Assembly (NCBI GenBank): GCA_035222895.1
Contig: JAVYIG010002120.1
Coordinates: forward strand, 206,120 to 270,119
DNA from: Strongylocentrotus droebachiensis
Lineage: Eukaryota; Echinodermata; Echinoidea; Camarodonta; Strongylocentrotidae
Direction: 5' to 3'
Length of the DNA: 64,000 nt
Made by a program: the position numbers and the translations under genes. How positions within the stretch are numbered: position 1 is the stretch's first letter; each line of letters opens with the position of its first letter. The notes under the pieces were generated by a model that saw only the letters and a list, made by a program, of their open reading frames with translations, was not told the origin of the DNA and did not search any database. This document shows positions 48,041-60,380 of this stretch, in pieces.

Positions 48041-49139
48041 TCTTTGATTAGTTTGCTGTAGTTGCAAAACTAGACACAATAGTTAACCAACTTGGATTGC
48101 TTATGCATATAACGTATCCTCGTTGTTAAAGTATTGTTTCCTGCGATGATCTCTACAGCGAATTATTGCAAGCCTCGAAACAATGGAAGGAGTTATTCCA
48201 GAGGCGGACTTAGGTTTTCAGCATCAGTAACTAGGTGATGAATACTATTGTTGGATTAACCACACTCGTCATAAGTGATTACTGTCTTCTCGATACGAAA
48301 CATAAGTTAATAAATATGGACATCAAGAGCACTTTCGAACATTAAAGGTACTGTTGTCAAATTAATTGAAACTGGTAAAGCATTGATAGATAAGCAATAC
48401 AAATTTACAACGATCGAATGAATGAATTCATGAATAGATAAATGCATGAATAAATGAGATCTTTAAAAACAGTTTAAGACACAGTTTAAAAATATCACTT
48501 GTTTCTAACAGGTTTATACGCTTGTTGTATGTTGAATTTTTCAATTACATAATTCACTCTTTAAAATGCTACATTGGTTAAAATCCCATGTAGAGATCCA
48601 TCCCCTTCTTGATAATAAGGTAACAAACCATTATATAGATTCTGATATAAACTATGATTTAGTTTGAACATATTTGTGGTTTGCACCCAGTAAATAATAT
48701 CTACAACTTAAGTCAGTAAAATATATACTCCCCGAATCCTAAGTCATAAGTGTCGAAAGTTCAACAAATCCGATAGGTATGTTTTGTATTACTTAAGAGA
48801 GACTTCAAATTATTGAAAAGTTGATGTGATTGGGATTTATTTTTCTTTTTTCCAAATATGATAATATTTAGGTATTTATCGTAGCTTATTCAATCAGGTT
48901 TCCCATTCAATCATGAACAAATACATTTAAATAAATATGTAGAGGCAATTGATGTAATTGTTTTATGATTATTGTTATATAAGATGAGCATACCACACGG
49001 ACAAAGTTCTGTAAACGTGGCGAAGGAACATTGTCCAGTCGAGGGTAAATAGCTTTTAAAAGACATGCATAGTTATTTCACCACCGCCGTTTCCTCGTAA
49101 CAACACTTTTATTAATTTTCTCCCCCTTTCGCTTTACTT

Positions 49140-49520
49140 TCCATGTGTATTTTAACATCATCTCCACCTTCCCTTTCTATCTCTATCTCTCTCTCCCCCT
49201 TCTCTCTCTCTCTTGTTATCTGTATAGTTCGCTCTCTCTCTCTCTCTCTCTCTATCTGCTATCAAATAACAAACTGATCTATACAAGTTAGAGTTTATAA
49301 GAACCTATACTTAAGTTCCTGGATGAGTTCCTGGCAATAAACAAGCCACAGCCCATATTAAAGATTAATGTTGATACTACTCCATTATAAGAGGTTTCGT
49401 TTTCTTTGTCTCCGCCTTTTATTTCTTCCCCCCTCCCATACCCTCTCTCTCTCTCTCTCTACATATTCTGGAACACCCGTTGTCATGTCAGAGTTGAGAA
49501 TTCTCGCACTTTTAAATAAG

Positions 49521-49559
<39 letters not shown>

Positions 49560-51660
49560 GTATATTTATCGTTCCCCCATCTCTCCGCCTCTATGTCTCT
49601 ATTTCTCTTTCTCGCCCTCCCTCTTTCTTATCTTGTTCTCTCTCATTTCCCATCGCTCTCCTTCTCTCCCCCTCTCCCTCGCTCCTTCTCTCTCACTCTC
49701 ACTCTCTAACTTTGTCTTAGCAATGTCCATGATTATTAAATGTGATTACACTCTCGTCTCATATATGTTATAATATAGTTCCGTTTGCTCCTCGTCTACC
49801 AATATACATTGATACTCCACTTGAATAAACCCAAGTGTCAATCAATAATCCCATTAAATCTTTTTATGATATTATCTCTCGTTTCTAATTAGTGATATTG
49901 ATGTCATTTCTAACATCGTTACGATAGTGAATTATACTGCGACTCTTCACGAATAGAGAGGAATTAACAATGTCTTTTAAATGAAAAACATGGGATTTAA
50001 TTTGTAGTATTGTTATGATCCTGTTGTACCTTCATACCAGATTTATACAAATGCGGGTGTAAATATCCCTAAAGTTATGAGATTAGTTGTATTTATTTCA
50101 ATATAGATTAAGTTTATTAGTTTTTTTTTTTTTTACTAACGATCTTTTCCCCCCTTTTCATAAACTTATAGTATGTTCCGACTGGTACATACTATTTGTG
50201 AACATAGTAAATGTAGTAAAAAATAATCAACAACCAGTGTATATTTAAGTAATATTGACTGCCTTCTGGGCAATACGACATATATCGCCCGAACCGAAGG
50301 TGAGGGTGATATATGACAAGTCGTATTGCCCTGAATTAGGCAGTCAATATTACTATTATTAACCACATCAGACATCTAGAGCAAACAAGAAACTCTTACT
50401 ATCTTATACTCTTAAATTATGTAGGCTACACAGGGTTTCCTAGCATTAGAAGTTGCAAAAACATTGTCAAACCAGCACTGTTCATCCAGTGTTTGACAAA
50501 TTTTCGATACACTGCAAACAGTTTGCCTAGGGTGTGATTGTGACGTCACAATAGAGTTCGCGCAAAGTGCGCATTTTCTTATACGCGATGCGCGATGTTA
50601 ATTACAGTAGCTGATGCGCGATGTAAATTACAACTGGATCTACATTATTGCTCACTAGTTTAACACGCATTTTGCTATTGACTTTTCTGAGCGGGCTAAA
50701 ATATTTGTCCATTGGTTTACTGTATAACCTATATTGCCCGCCAAATTACACACAAATCCCATTGACTGTTCTGAGCGGGCTAAAATATTTGTTCATTGGT
50801 TTACTGTATAACCTATATTGCCCGCCAAATTACACACAAAATCCCTTTGACTTTTCTGAGCGGACTAACTTATTGTAATTTTGTTGACTTATCCATCAAA
50901 CCTTGAGGGCAATAACAATTAAAAATTGCCCTGCTCAGATGTCTGATACGGTTAATAATATCATACATCTGTGTTCTTTTATCTGAGGGATAATTTTTAC
51001 ATTAACATAACATTTGTGTATAAAGGAATCACAGGTCATTCAACAGTCAAAACTAACACCGAACATTAATGTTACTTATAGCTCATGTACATTTGCTAAG
51101 CCCCTAAAAGTCCTTTTTTTGTAATTGTTTTATATTTAAATCTAGTAGTTTATGTGCTATATTTTTTTTATTTTTTGGGGGGTTTCCCCTTTTTCTTATT
51201 CATCAACTATGATATAAGCAAATTAGATCAGATAAACAGCAAATGAATTATGCTTAAATCCAACCGTCAACTATTTGTCCGTGATTTTCAAAAACCTCAA
51301 AGGTTAGTTGTATTCATTGGCACTACATTTTATCAAATTTCATGGCTGGAAATAAATATGGATCGATTTCGATTTGTTTAATGAAGGATTGATTTCAGTA
51401 CACTTCACACGTTTGATATCTATTTCCTTTTTACTACTATTGCTGTTGACCAAGTTTTGATTACTTTCGGTACTCCACACACACGTGACAAAGTAATTTA
51501 TTTTCTAAAGTGCCATTTGAAAGATTGTAACAGGAGCCAAATTACATAAATGACTCCTGATATGCAATCAGAAACTGAAAGTGTTGTTCCTGAATTATAG
51601 CTCTTGTATTTCAAAGATTACTAGAAGCCTATTCTTTTTTAATTCCTTTTTATGGACAAA
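49140..51660. repeat. Segmental duplicon, copy 2 (pairs with 14620-16030)
   Basis: Same order of blocks as 14620-16030: CT-rich tract (49170-49710 with a TA run at 49522-49557), ATTGATACTCCACTTGAATA, TCACAGGTCATTCAAC, and one diverged 291-bp-type unit at 51418-51660. It is interrupted by the hairpin MITE at 50257-50957. It lies 3' of gene D, as copy 1 lies 3' of P. Confidence 0.7.
50257..50957. mobile_element. Hairpin MITE, copy 2
   Basis: Bases 50257-50352 form a ~40-bp stem hairpin (GACTGCCTTCTGGGCAATAC facing GTATTGCCCTGAATTAGGCA). Inverted ends CAGACATCTAGAGC (50367) and GCTCAGATGTCTGATACGG (50932) bound the rest. It shares GTCAAACCAGCACTG and CGATACACTGCAAACAGT with copy 1 at 2455-3018. 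It also contains an ~85-bp internal tandem duplication (50678-50850) that copy 1 lacks. Confidence 0.7.
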
Positions 51661-52179
51661 GCTTTTTTGACAAACTATTTTTATCCTGAGAGCCCACAAA
51701 ATTGCATACTGCCATCTACGCTCGACAATATATGTTTATGATTATGTCTTTCTCTTCGTGTCTGTCACAGTCTTCATCTCGTTTATTTGTTCTACGTTGT
51801 CTTCTGCAGCTAATATCTCTATTGTGGTATACTGCACTAGTCTATGCAAAGTTTACAGTATCAGTATTGCGCTACTTAAACAAATTTACTTGGTTTTCTT
51901 CCACTCCGATACATTTGATAGATGTATGTCACATTTTATTATTTTTCAATTTAACGATGTAAACGAAATTAATTTAAATTTACTTATACAGTTATAGCAA
52001 AATGTTGACAGCATTTCCGTATCTGATGAGCAATATGAACAAAATATTTCAAACGCCTTTAATACGAATTAAAATTAAATCGAATATAATTTCGAGTATT
52101 AATACCACATCATGTGTCAAGTTTCGATATTTTACTGAGAACCAATGTATTAGTGATTCACAGTGTGCTTCAAAGAGTG

Positions 52180-53500
52180 ACCTGAATGGTGTACATCTTA
52201 ATATTCGCAGTATAAACCAACAAAATTGAGCAATTCAGTTTATTGTTTTTAATAGATAACATCGAAATAGATTGTTTTGGGGTTGGTGTGACAGAAACCT
52301 GGTTTACAGATAAACCTCAAACTATGTACTCGGTGTCTTAACATAATTCAATTTTTAACAATATAGTAAATCGGAGAGGAGAAGGATTTGCATTGTTACG
52401 TACCAGCCTACCTTTATTACAGTATACTAAATGAATTGAATATAATGAATCAAACCATGAAAACAGTTTATATTTAGATTAAATTGCCCAAGAAAAAAAC
52501 TTAGTTGTATGCACGATTTTTCTACCACCATCTTCTGATTATGATACATTTTTATTTGAAATACAACAATTACTCTCCAACCCTTTATTTTAAAATAAAC
52601 ACTGCTTTAGGATGGGGGATTATAATATCGATCTTGTAAAGTGCGATCATTTTTCTCAACACTTTTTTTTTCTCGCTTTTATAATTTGCATTTATTCCAC
52701 TGATTACTTGACCCACTAGGTTATCTTTAAATTCTTGCACTTTAATTAAGAAGATTTTCTCTATAAATATCTATATATATTTTTGAGAATCAGGTGTAAT
52801 TTTTCTGACATTTCTGATCATTGTCCAATATTCGCCAAAATACATTTAACGTTTGTGCTAAGTCTCACCCTCCCCCAGTTAGGATGGTAAGAAAAATCAC
52901 TCCTGATTGGAAATTAAAGGGTAAACTTAATTAATTTAGGTGGGCAGAAGTTTTAGCTGAGAACGATGTTAATAGATCCTACCAAAACTTTATGTTTATT
53001 TTCATGAATTCATTATTAAAATGAATGTATCTCTCTTGAAAATGTTCAACTCAATCACAAACAGCAACTACTCAATCCTCGGTTTAGTAGATCACTTTTA
53101 AGATCCATTAATAGAAAAAATATTGTTTATTATAGGTATCCTGCAAATCTTACGTATATATAACGTGATAAATACGTCAAATATACAAACACTTTAACAA
53201 CCCTCCTAAGATCAAAAGAAACAGTTTTATTGTTCCCAATTTAAATTGAACGAAGCAAATATAAAGGAAACCTAGAAAACAAATAAACAATAACGTCTTA
53301 ATTTAGAATACAAATTGCATTAGCATAAATGAAAATTATCAATATGTGTATTGTCCATAATAATGCTAAAGCCAAAAGTTTTTATGAATAGTATTTTCTC
53401 AAGTATCGGTCCTAACCTTGCTAAAAAATATCACAAATCAATAGATCCTTTGTGACATTTGTTAAGAATAAGGATCCAAATACATTATTCCTCTCCCCAG
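52180..53500 (+). mobile_element. Degenerate LINE: endonuclease and linker region
   Basis: Broken reading frames give HLNIRSIN, then DNIEIDCFGVGVTETWF (TETW of the apurinic-type endonuclease), GDYNIDL, and ISDHCPIFA (catalytic SDH motif), followed by IGPNLAKKYHKSI of the region before the polymerase. Stops and frameshifts are frequent, so it is dead. It is of CR1/L2/Rex-like type. It is absent from the P duplicon copy, so it inserted after that duplication or was lost there. Confidence 0.8.
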
Positions 53501-53760
53501 TAGATGCTAATAAAATACTTTCCAATTACTGGCCACTTGCTCCATTTGGCAGAAACTATGTCCTGCCCCGCTTTTAACGGTCTGGACGTGCATATGTACC
53601 ACCATTATGATCTTAAACAAAAATTGATATATTCCACAATTACCCAACGAGACAAACTTTTTATCGTCATATTCCAAGTCGCTACGGTATTTTACAAATT
53701 TATGTTTTGAATAACTTAAAGATAATTTTTGTTGGGGGGGGGATGCGTGAAGCTTGCGGT

Positions 53761-56606
53761 TTAAGGAATGACATGCCTCGTTGTAGATTCTCTCAAACTT
53801 GACCCTGGTAAGAGATAGCCGTCTTTGTCGCACGCAAATCCTGGTGTATTTCTCATATCTAGGCCCACACCAGGCTGTGTGTACTCGTCATCAAAGCCCT
53901 CGAAGTTTGAAGCGACGACTTCGGTACGTTCCAGGGTCGAATAATGCGGTGAATGCATTGCCCCCTGATCTACACGCTGATCAAACGAGACTTCATAAGG
54001 TGAGATAATTGAATCGTCAACTTCAGGGGACTGGGGATCGTTGTTCGGGTGACCATGCAGTGCTCTACTGGGGGCCTGTCCTGGATACGTAGGTGAAACC
54101 ATCTCCGCACCAACTTGATGTTCATGCTCATCACCTTCCTCCACGGCGTGTGGCCTCTGAATTGCATGCCGATTTATCTGCCTAATACTGCTTTTCTTGC
54201 TGTAAACCCTTAGGTTTCTGGACGACGTCACCTTTCTCAACCGCCGATAAAATACAGCCACCGTGATTACCAAGGCGCAGATGATGATGCAGGAGATTAC
54301 AAGAACTGACACAAGTGAGGTATAATGCTGAGGCTCGCAGTCGGATCCTGCGAGAGGTTTAACAAGTTACAGACTATTGCGTTAATTTGGTGACTTCCAT
54401 GACTACTAAAAAACATCATTCTCAAAGACCTGGAATACATTGTAATTATGTATGTTTCCGGGATGCAATGGGTTGACGATTGATACACAAGAAAGAGACT
54501 AGCATAATTTTAGAAAAAAGGACTAAGTGGCCGTTTTCTCAAAACTATGCTATCTATTAAGATAGTAATAAAAAGTGTCATTACAATGCAAGTGCACGCA
54601 ATAGAAACTTATCATTGTGCTCTCACAGATTTGTGTACGCGCACGCAGCCAGTTTGTTAAAATTAAAGGGGAATTAACCTCTCGACTATGAAGCCTTATA
54701 ATTACATAGAGGGTAAAACCATGTTTCATTTGATATAAAAAGCATTATTATAGACAAACAAATAAGAGACCCTACTTCGCCATATTTACGAGGTCGTCTG
54801 CTCCCAAAGGAAGCTGCTATTTTGCCGAACTTTCCCTTCAACATTTCCGGGTTGTGACGTATCGCAAGGAGAACTGATGTAGCGCGCGACGCGCGTGTTA
54901 TCCGCAATACACGTTTAACATATGGTTTACTGCCAAGTGTTTGGTTGTAATAATTGTTCCTAATCATTATTATTCTAAAAAATATGGCAATTTTTTTTTA
55001 GGGAAACATTTTCATATGATATTATTGCAACTGACATGAAAAAAATCAGAGGAGTCATGAACGACATTTTCATCAGAAAGAAGTCTATTTCCCATAGATC
55101 TAAGAATGTAAACCACGTCCAGGTAGCTTGTTGAAAAGAAATGTCACTCACCGTCATCGTTCTGCTTTGTTCCATCTGTAGTGTTAGGCCGAGAGGTATT
55201 TAGAGACCTTACTGCAAGACAAAAAAGGTCACTATACATTTATTAGGATGTATGATATATGGTACGACAAGGGGCATCGATCATACAACTTGTAGGACTA
55301 ATTCTGTCTTGTCCCACCCTAGACATGTTATTACCAGCATGACCAATGTAAAGCAGATAGAGAATAAAAAAATGTATCATTATCATGGAAGTATATTGAT
55401 CATTACTTTTAAAACTTATTACAAAAATAATCCCCGATCATTCTGATTTCAAACACTAGATATTTTCCCCAAATTATGCGATCAGGCGTTACTTATAACA
55501 AAAATGTAAAAACAAAAAGAAATGGACGTATTTCCAGAAATGGCAATCAAATGATTATATTGGTCTAATAATGTTTTGTTTTGTGTACAACACATGATTA
55601 AAAAAAAAACATCCCTTTTAATCAAATGCACATCAGTTGTAATTTATTTGAAATTTGTATCTTTCTCCTTCTTTAATTATATATATATATTTAGGGAAAG
55701 TGGGCGTTTGTTTTGGGGTTATTTTTTCCTCTTGTTTTCGGAAACGAATTAGTGATCTTTAGTCGGAGAAACGTTTAAGAACATGATACATCACCTTTAT
55801 ACACAGCACTTGAATTCAGTCCACCGCAAAATTGATTGAAGTCCTGTCGACAAGGCAAACCGCATCTATAATCTTCCACTGGGGTTTCGAGGCACTCTCC
55901 ATCGCACGAACAGGAACACCCAGATCCCTGGTAGACATATGCGAGAATAAATCCTTTGTCACCGCATCTCGCTGCACAGGATTTGGGCGTGGTCCCCATG
56001 TTTTCTGGAAAGCTGACATTGTGCTCAAGGTTCAGGCATCCAAGATCATAGCAACCGATGTAATCACCATCTTAAAGTAAGGAAAATGACAACATAATTG
56101 AAAAATTGAGGAATTCAGATTATACGATGCCTGTTTACCGTAGTAACACTAAATAAATAACTTCGATAGAGAAGTAAACAGGTAAATACACAAATATACA
56201 GATACTTAAATAAGTAAGAAGTTTAAAGATAAAAATTAATCAATACATTGATGAATAAATATTCATATAAATGAAATTATATAAATTATAATGATAAGTT
56301 TCTTGAATAAATAAATGAATGAAATCATAATAATTGTTCAGGATTCAATGATGAAAACGATTCTATGAGATTATATATAATAATTTTAATAGTTTGATAA
56401 AAGTGATCATGTGTTCTATCGACCCAATGCCTTCAATCTCCCCCCCCCCCCCCCCCCCTCCAATGATTTTTTTGTTTGTTATACAAGTACGTACTTCTTG
56501 CCAGTCTCTTATGCCTCTGTAATTCGGTGCAGTTGTCGAGTGCAAAGCCTCGAGGGAAAGATGAGATTTGCAGAAAAAGGTAAAATAACAGTGTCATTGC
56601 ATCCAT
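53761..56606 (-). CDS. WSC-domain type I membrane receptor, gene D (complete, 344 aa)
   Basis: Four exons: 56606-56495 (MDAMTLLFYLFLQISSF signal peptide, propeptide ending KRLAR), 56070-55795 (WSC), 55211-55152 (60-nt stalk), 54347-53761 (membrane plus tail in one exon, unlike A and B). Total 1035 nt, one frame. WSC occupies residues 38-129: NGDYIGCYDLGC, SGCSCSC in place of NRTECACSC (glycosylation site lost), 11 Cys. One more Cys lies just outside the membrane (SDCEPQHY). Helix at about 161-181, then FYRRLRK. The tail has tyrosines in YEVS (267), HYSTLER (285), YTQP (305) and DGYLLP (327), suitable for SH2 or adaptor binding. An in-frame ATG upstream of MDAMT exists, but MDAMT gives the best signal peptide and the same 37-codon exon as A, B and C. 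It is the parent of P. A signalling receptor role is inferred. Confidence 0.88.
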
Positions 56607-56699
56607 GGCGATACGGGATACTTTCAAACAGATTGACTCTGGTTGAGCAGATTGTAGTGAGATAAGGTCCAACTGCTAGCGGAAGTTATCATGGTCTGA

Positions 56700-57285
56700 A
56701 CAAGGAGGTCGCGACGACGTTTAGCATGCTTTCACCACAGCACAGTAAGATTGCCACTTGAGGGAACTTTGATTGATTTTACAAACTGTGACAAAACTGT
56801 AAATAACATTGTGTTGCATGTCACGTGAACACTTGGCATAAACTTGAGACCTTGCGGCATTGTAAGAGAAAGGACGGTATTGTAATTGAGACTGTTCATG
56901 AGTCAAAAGTAAAATGATAACTATGTACGAGACTACGATAAAGGTTTAATTGTCATATAATCATTAAGGAGTAGAGGTCTTTTAAAAAATAAAAACGCCT
57001 CGTTTTATGACCATTCAATGCATACAAAGTAAAGTAGATCGTAATCAATGTTTTGCCTTTTTTGTTCAGTTATCCAATGTAGCAAATATTATGTATTGAT
57101 AATAATATGAAAAAGAGTTTTTATTTTCTTTCTATTATAAACTAACTTAAATTGTATTGTTACGTAGATTTTGATAAATTTTCAGAAATGCTATGAGCAT
57201 AATTTTCTTCCTTCCTTCCTTTGGAGAAACCTTCTTCGATTATTGTTGTTTAATTATTGTCGAATATCACATTCAACTTAGGCGA
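56700..57285. other. 5' flank of gene D
   Basis: No gene seen. This flank does not align by eye with the shared E/A/B promoter block, so gene D is probably controlled differently. Confidence 0.4.
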
Positions 57286-57289
57286 GGCG

Positions 57290-57640
57290 TCAAAAATAAA
57301 TATACCAGCCGGCGTCAGCTAACTGCACTTATGCGTCTTGGCTGCATTTTTTTAATTAGCTGAGCCGGCTACCGCTGGCGGTAGGAAATGATATCCAAAA
57401 GCATGCGCCGGCTGCAGCCTTTCGAATGGAAACCGAGCCTCGGAAAAAGCTAGAAAACATGAGCTCAGCCTGGCTGCCGCCGGCAGGAGGACATTGATAT
57501 GCCGCCAAACTCCAGCCTCTCGCATGGAAGCCGAGCCTCTTCTTAATGAGGTCGTCTTGACCCCCGCCGGCCTAATTGAAACAGCCATCCCGCGGCCTGG
57601 TTCACCGCCACATCCTGCCAAACGATATCTTCATAAAGCA
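57290..57640. repeat. GC-rich island with internal repeats
   Basis: Much richer in G+C than its flanks, with repeated AGCCGGC/GCCGGC and two copies of a block ATGGAA(A/G)CCGAGCCTC (57426 and 57526). The minus-strand ORF 57621-57352 is not recognised. It may be a short interspersed element. Confidence 0.4.
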
Positions 57641-58705
57641 GAATCTAATTTGTCAGAGCAAAAGAAACAGCGCCATCTTATGATCACTGATAAATAACTC
57701 GAAAAAACAGTATAGCCTTGCGAAAATAATCTTTTCAGATTGGACAGCCTTATAAACCCCAAAACATCAATAACAACTTGTCACTAGAGACAAATATGTG
57801 GTCATTCTTTTCTGATTCGCCTTTTTCAATAAAGAGACCAGTCGTACCGTGGATATATGTGGGCTCACTTCATGTAGATGCATCCTGCCTGTAAACGGAT
57901 TAGATGCCTTGTATTTTCATATTAAAAAAAAAAGAAATCGGTAACAACATAAGATTTGCTATTTTAAATTACTGGCTCGCCTATTGTTTATAATACCCAA
58001 ATCATATATTTGTGTTTATTTTTGTTATGCTTCAATGATATAAATCCTATTACTTTAAGAATCTTTCCTAATCCTGCCATCTGATTGGTTGAAAGTAAAG
58101 TCGTGATTTTAACTATGCCCGCCAAAATGATCTGTTTTTAAATATGCCTGCCAAAATGTTATCGTTGTCAAGTCGAGGCGAGACAGATAATATTTATATT
58201 ATATTATAATATGCCGCCGTCATGTTTTCAAGTTCTGATGAGTTGCGTTTGAAAGATAGAGTTCAGTCTAGAAATCAGGGGTACTTTGTTTTTCGAAGAA
58301 TTTAGAAAATATAAACTAACGTACATCTCTATCAGCTATTTGGGGACTGAATAGATAATAAAAACAAACATGTCAACGGCAAGCAAGGCAATGAAGCATA
58401 TATTGTCATATAGCTTTTTATTAAATGAATTTTCTGTAAATATATTGAGTAAATAACTCTATAATAGAAAAGGGTAAAAGGTATAAACAGTTTTTCTTCG
58501 AGTGTATTTTTTTCGTTTAAAATAGAAATTCTATAGCTCTATTAAAAAGAGAAAGAAATCAGAAGCTATGTCGAGAATACAAGTGCGTGATTTAGAAGGA
58601 AAGATAGAAATATCAATAATTGTCCGGCCAGCGCACGTCTTAATTATCTGTCTTTAAAAAGCGGCCAAATTCAAAGCTCCCTCTATATAGAAAACTTCCC
58701 CAATC

Positions 58706-59054
58706 CAGTGGCGGATCTGGGGGGGGGGTTGGGGGGGTTGCAACCCCCCCCCAAAACAAAAATCCGGGGACCATTTTTTTAAATCTTATCGCAAGAAAAC
58801 GCCATTTTCACACACAGATTTTCAAAATTTTTCCCTACTGTGGGAGGGGGGACACCCCCCACCCCCCCGCAAGAAAACGCCATTTTCACACACAGATTTT
58901 CAAAATTTTTCCCTACTGTGGGAGGGGGGACACCCCCCACCCCCCTCCCACACCCTCCCCCCTCGCTCGCTCCGCTCGCTTGGACTCGGTCGCTACGCTC
59001 CCTCGCATACCACCCCAACCCCCCCTTTATAAAAAGCTGGATCCGCCCCTGCCA
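58706..59054. mobile_element. Poly-G/poly-C MITE-like element with internal tandem copy
   Basis: Ends CAGTGGCGGATCTGG and CTGGATCCGCCCCTG are inverted repeats. Inside, a ~78-bp unit (GCAAGAAAACGCCATTTTCA to CCCCCCACCCCCC) is repeated twice in tandem. A similar end, GGCGCGGATCCAGGGG, is at 62275. Confidence 0.75.
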
Positions 59055-60114
59055 ATCGGTGCCCGTTGGTCCCCCATGATCCTCTTTTTCTTATGATGAA
59101 TGAGAGCTGAGTTAATGAGATAGCCACCTGTCACAGTGACCTCGCTGGCTCGCTGGGCGGTCTAATCCCTTCTGGCTGAAGTAGTAAAGCCTGCCTTTAA
59201 AGAAAGAGAAGATGAACTCTATCAAGATTACAAAACGTGTCTTAAGGAAGTGAGAAAAACTATCAATAATAAATAGCCCGGTCTATTTCGTTTTCTAAAT
59301 TATGGACCGTAAAAATCATGAACTTTTACATTTTGATTCGATCATAATTATGAACCCTTTCTTAATTTCCCAATTTAGAATCCATTTCCAATTTCATAGT
59401 GGGCCTTTTTTCTCATTCATTCATTAAAAATGGTTTACTCTAATACTTTCCTCGCGGCCGCGAAGGTTTACAAGATGGACATTTCAAGAGGGACATTGGC
59501 AATGAAAATGCATTATTGAAGTATCATGAATAAAGCAACCGCATAGAAAGAACAAGAAAGAGGCATTAAATCAATGAGACATGTTGAACGAAATAAGGTA
59601 AAATATGACGATAGAGGGAAAAGTAAATATACAAGGATGAAGGGGAGAGGGAGAGCGAGGAGAAACAACCGGCGATGAAAAGAGATTTTAAAAAAAAAGA
59701 GACATGAAGAGAGAAGAAAAGACGCGAGTGTTGAGAGAGATTGAGATGGATAGATAAGAGAGAGATAGAGAACGAGATAGTGAAAGAAGGACGCAGAGAG
59801 ATAAAGAAAGAAAATAGAAAAAGAAAGAGTGAAGGATAAAATAGAGAAAAAGAGAGGGAAAAAAGGAGTTACAAAGGAGTGACAGGAATATACAGCGGAT
59901 AGTAAGACATAACTGAATCCTCGATATCAAGATAAAATTCAAATCTTGATTTGTTTAAGTTAAATACACACAAAATTTAATCTATACGTATATGATTTCT
60001 GAAATGTGTAGATAAAATGATAGAGATATGTCAAAGGGATTTTTTTTTCAAGGGGGCTGAGCCCCATTTGAGTCATTTTATAACGGTCAGATAAGCATTC
60101 AGGGGTCCGCCTTA
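59055..60114. other. Gene-free interval
   Basis: AT-rich, then a GA-rich tract (59640-59900) whose minus-strand ORF is compositional. No gene. Confidence 0.5.
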
Positions 60115-60380
60115 GCTCAACTTTTAATCCTTGTCCGAATTCAGTCCCCCCCCCCCCCCCTCCCGCGCGAAGTACGGAAGCTTTGACGTTTCAATTAATT
60201 ATTAGAGAAAGAAGACGATTCATTGTGCCATTCTCGACTCTTAATCCTTGTCTGAATTCAATTGCCCCCTCCCCCTCCTGCGCAAAGCGTGGAAGCTTTG
60301 ACGTTTCATTAAAATATTACTAGAGAAAGAAGACGATTCTTTGTAGATTTCTCGACTCTTAATCCTTGTCTGAATTAAAA
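60115..60380 (+). repeat. Two-unit fragment of the GCGCGAAGCGCGG satellite
   Basis: Same unit and orientation as the 25195-26040 array (GAAGCTTTGACGTTTCA, AGAAAGAAGACGATTC, CTTAATCCTTGTCTGAATTC). Confidence 0.85.
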
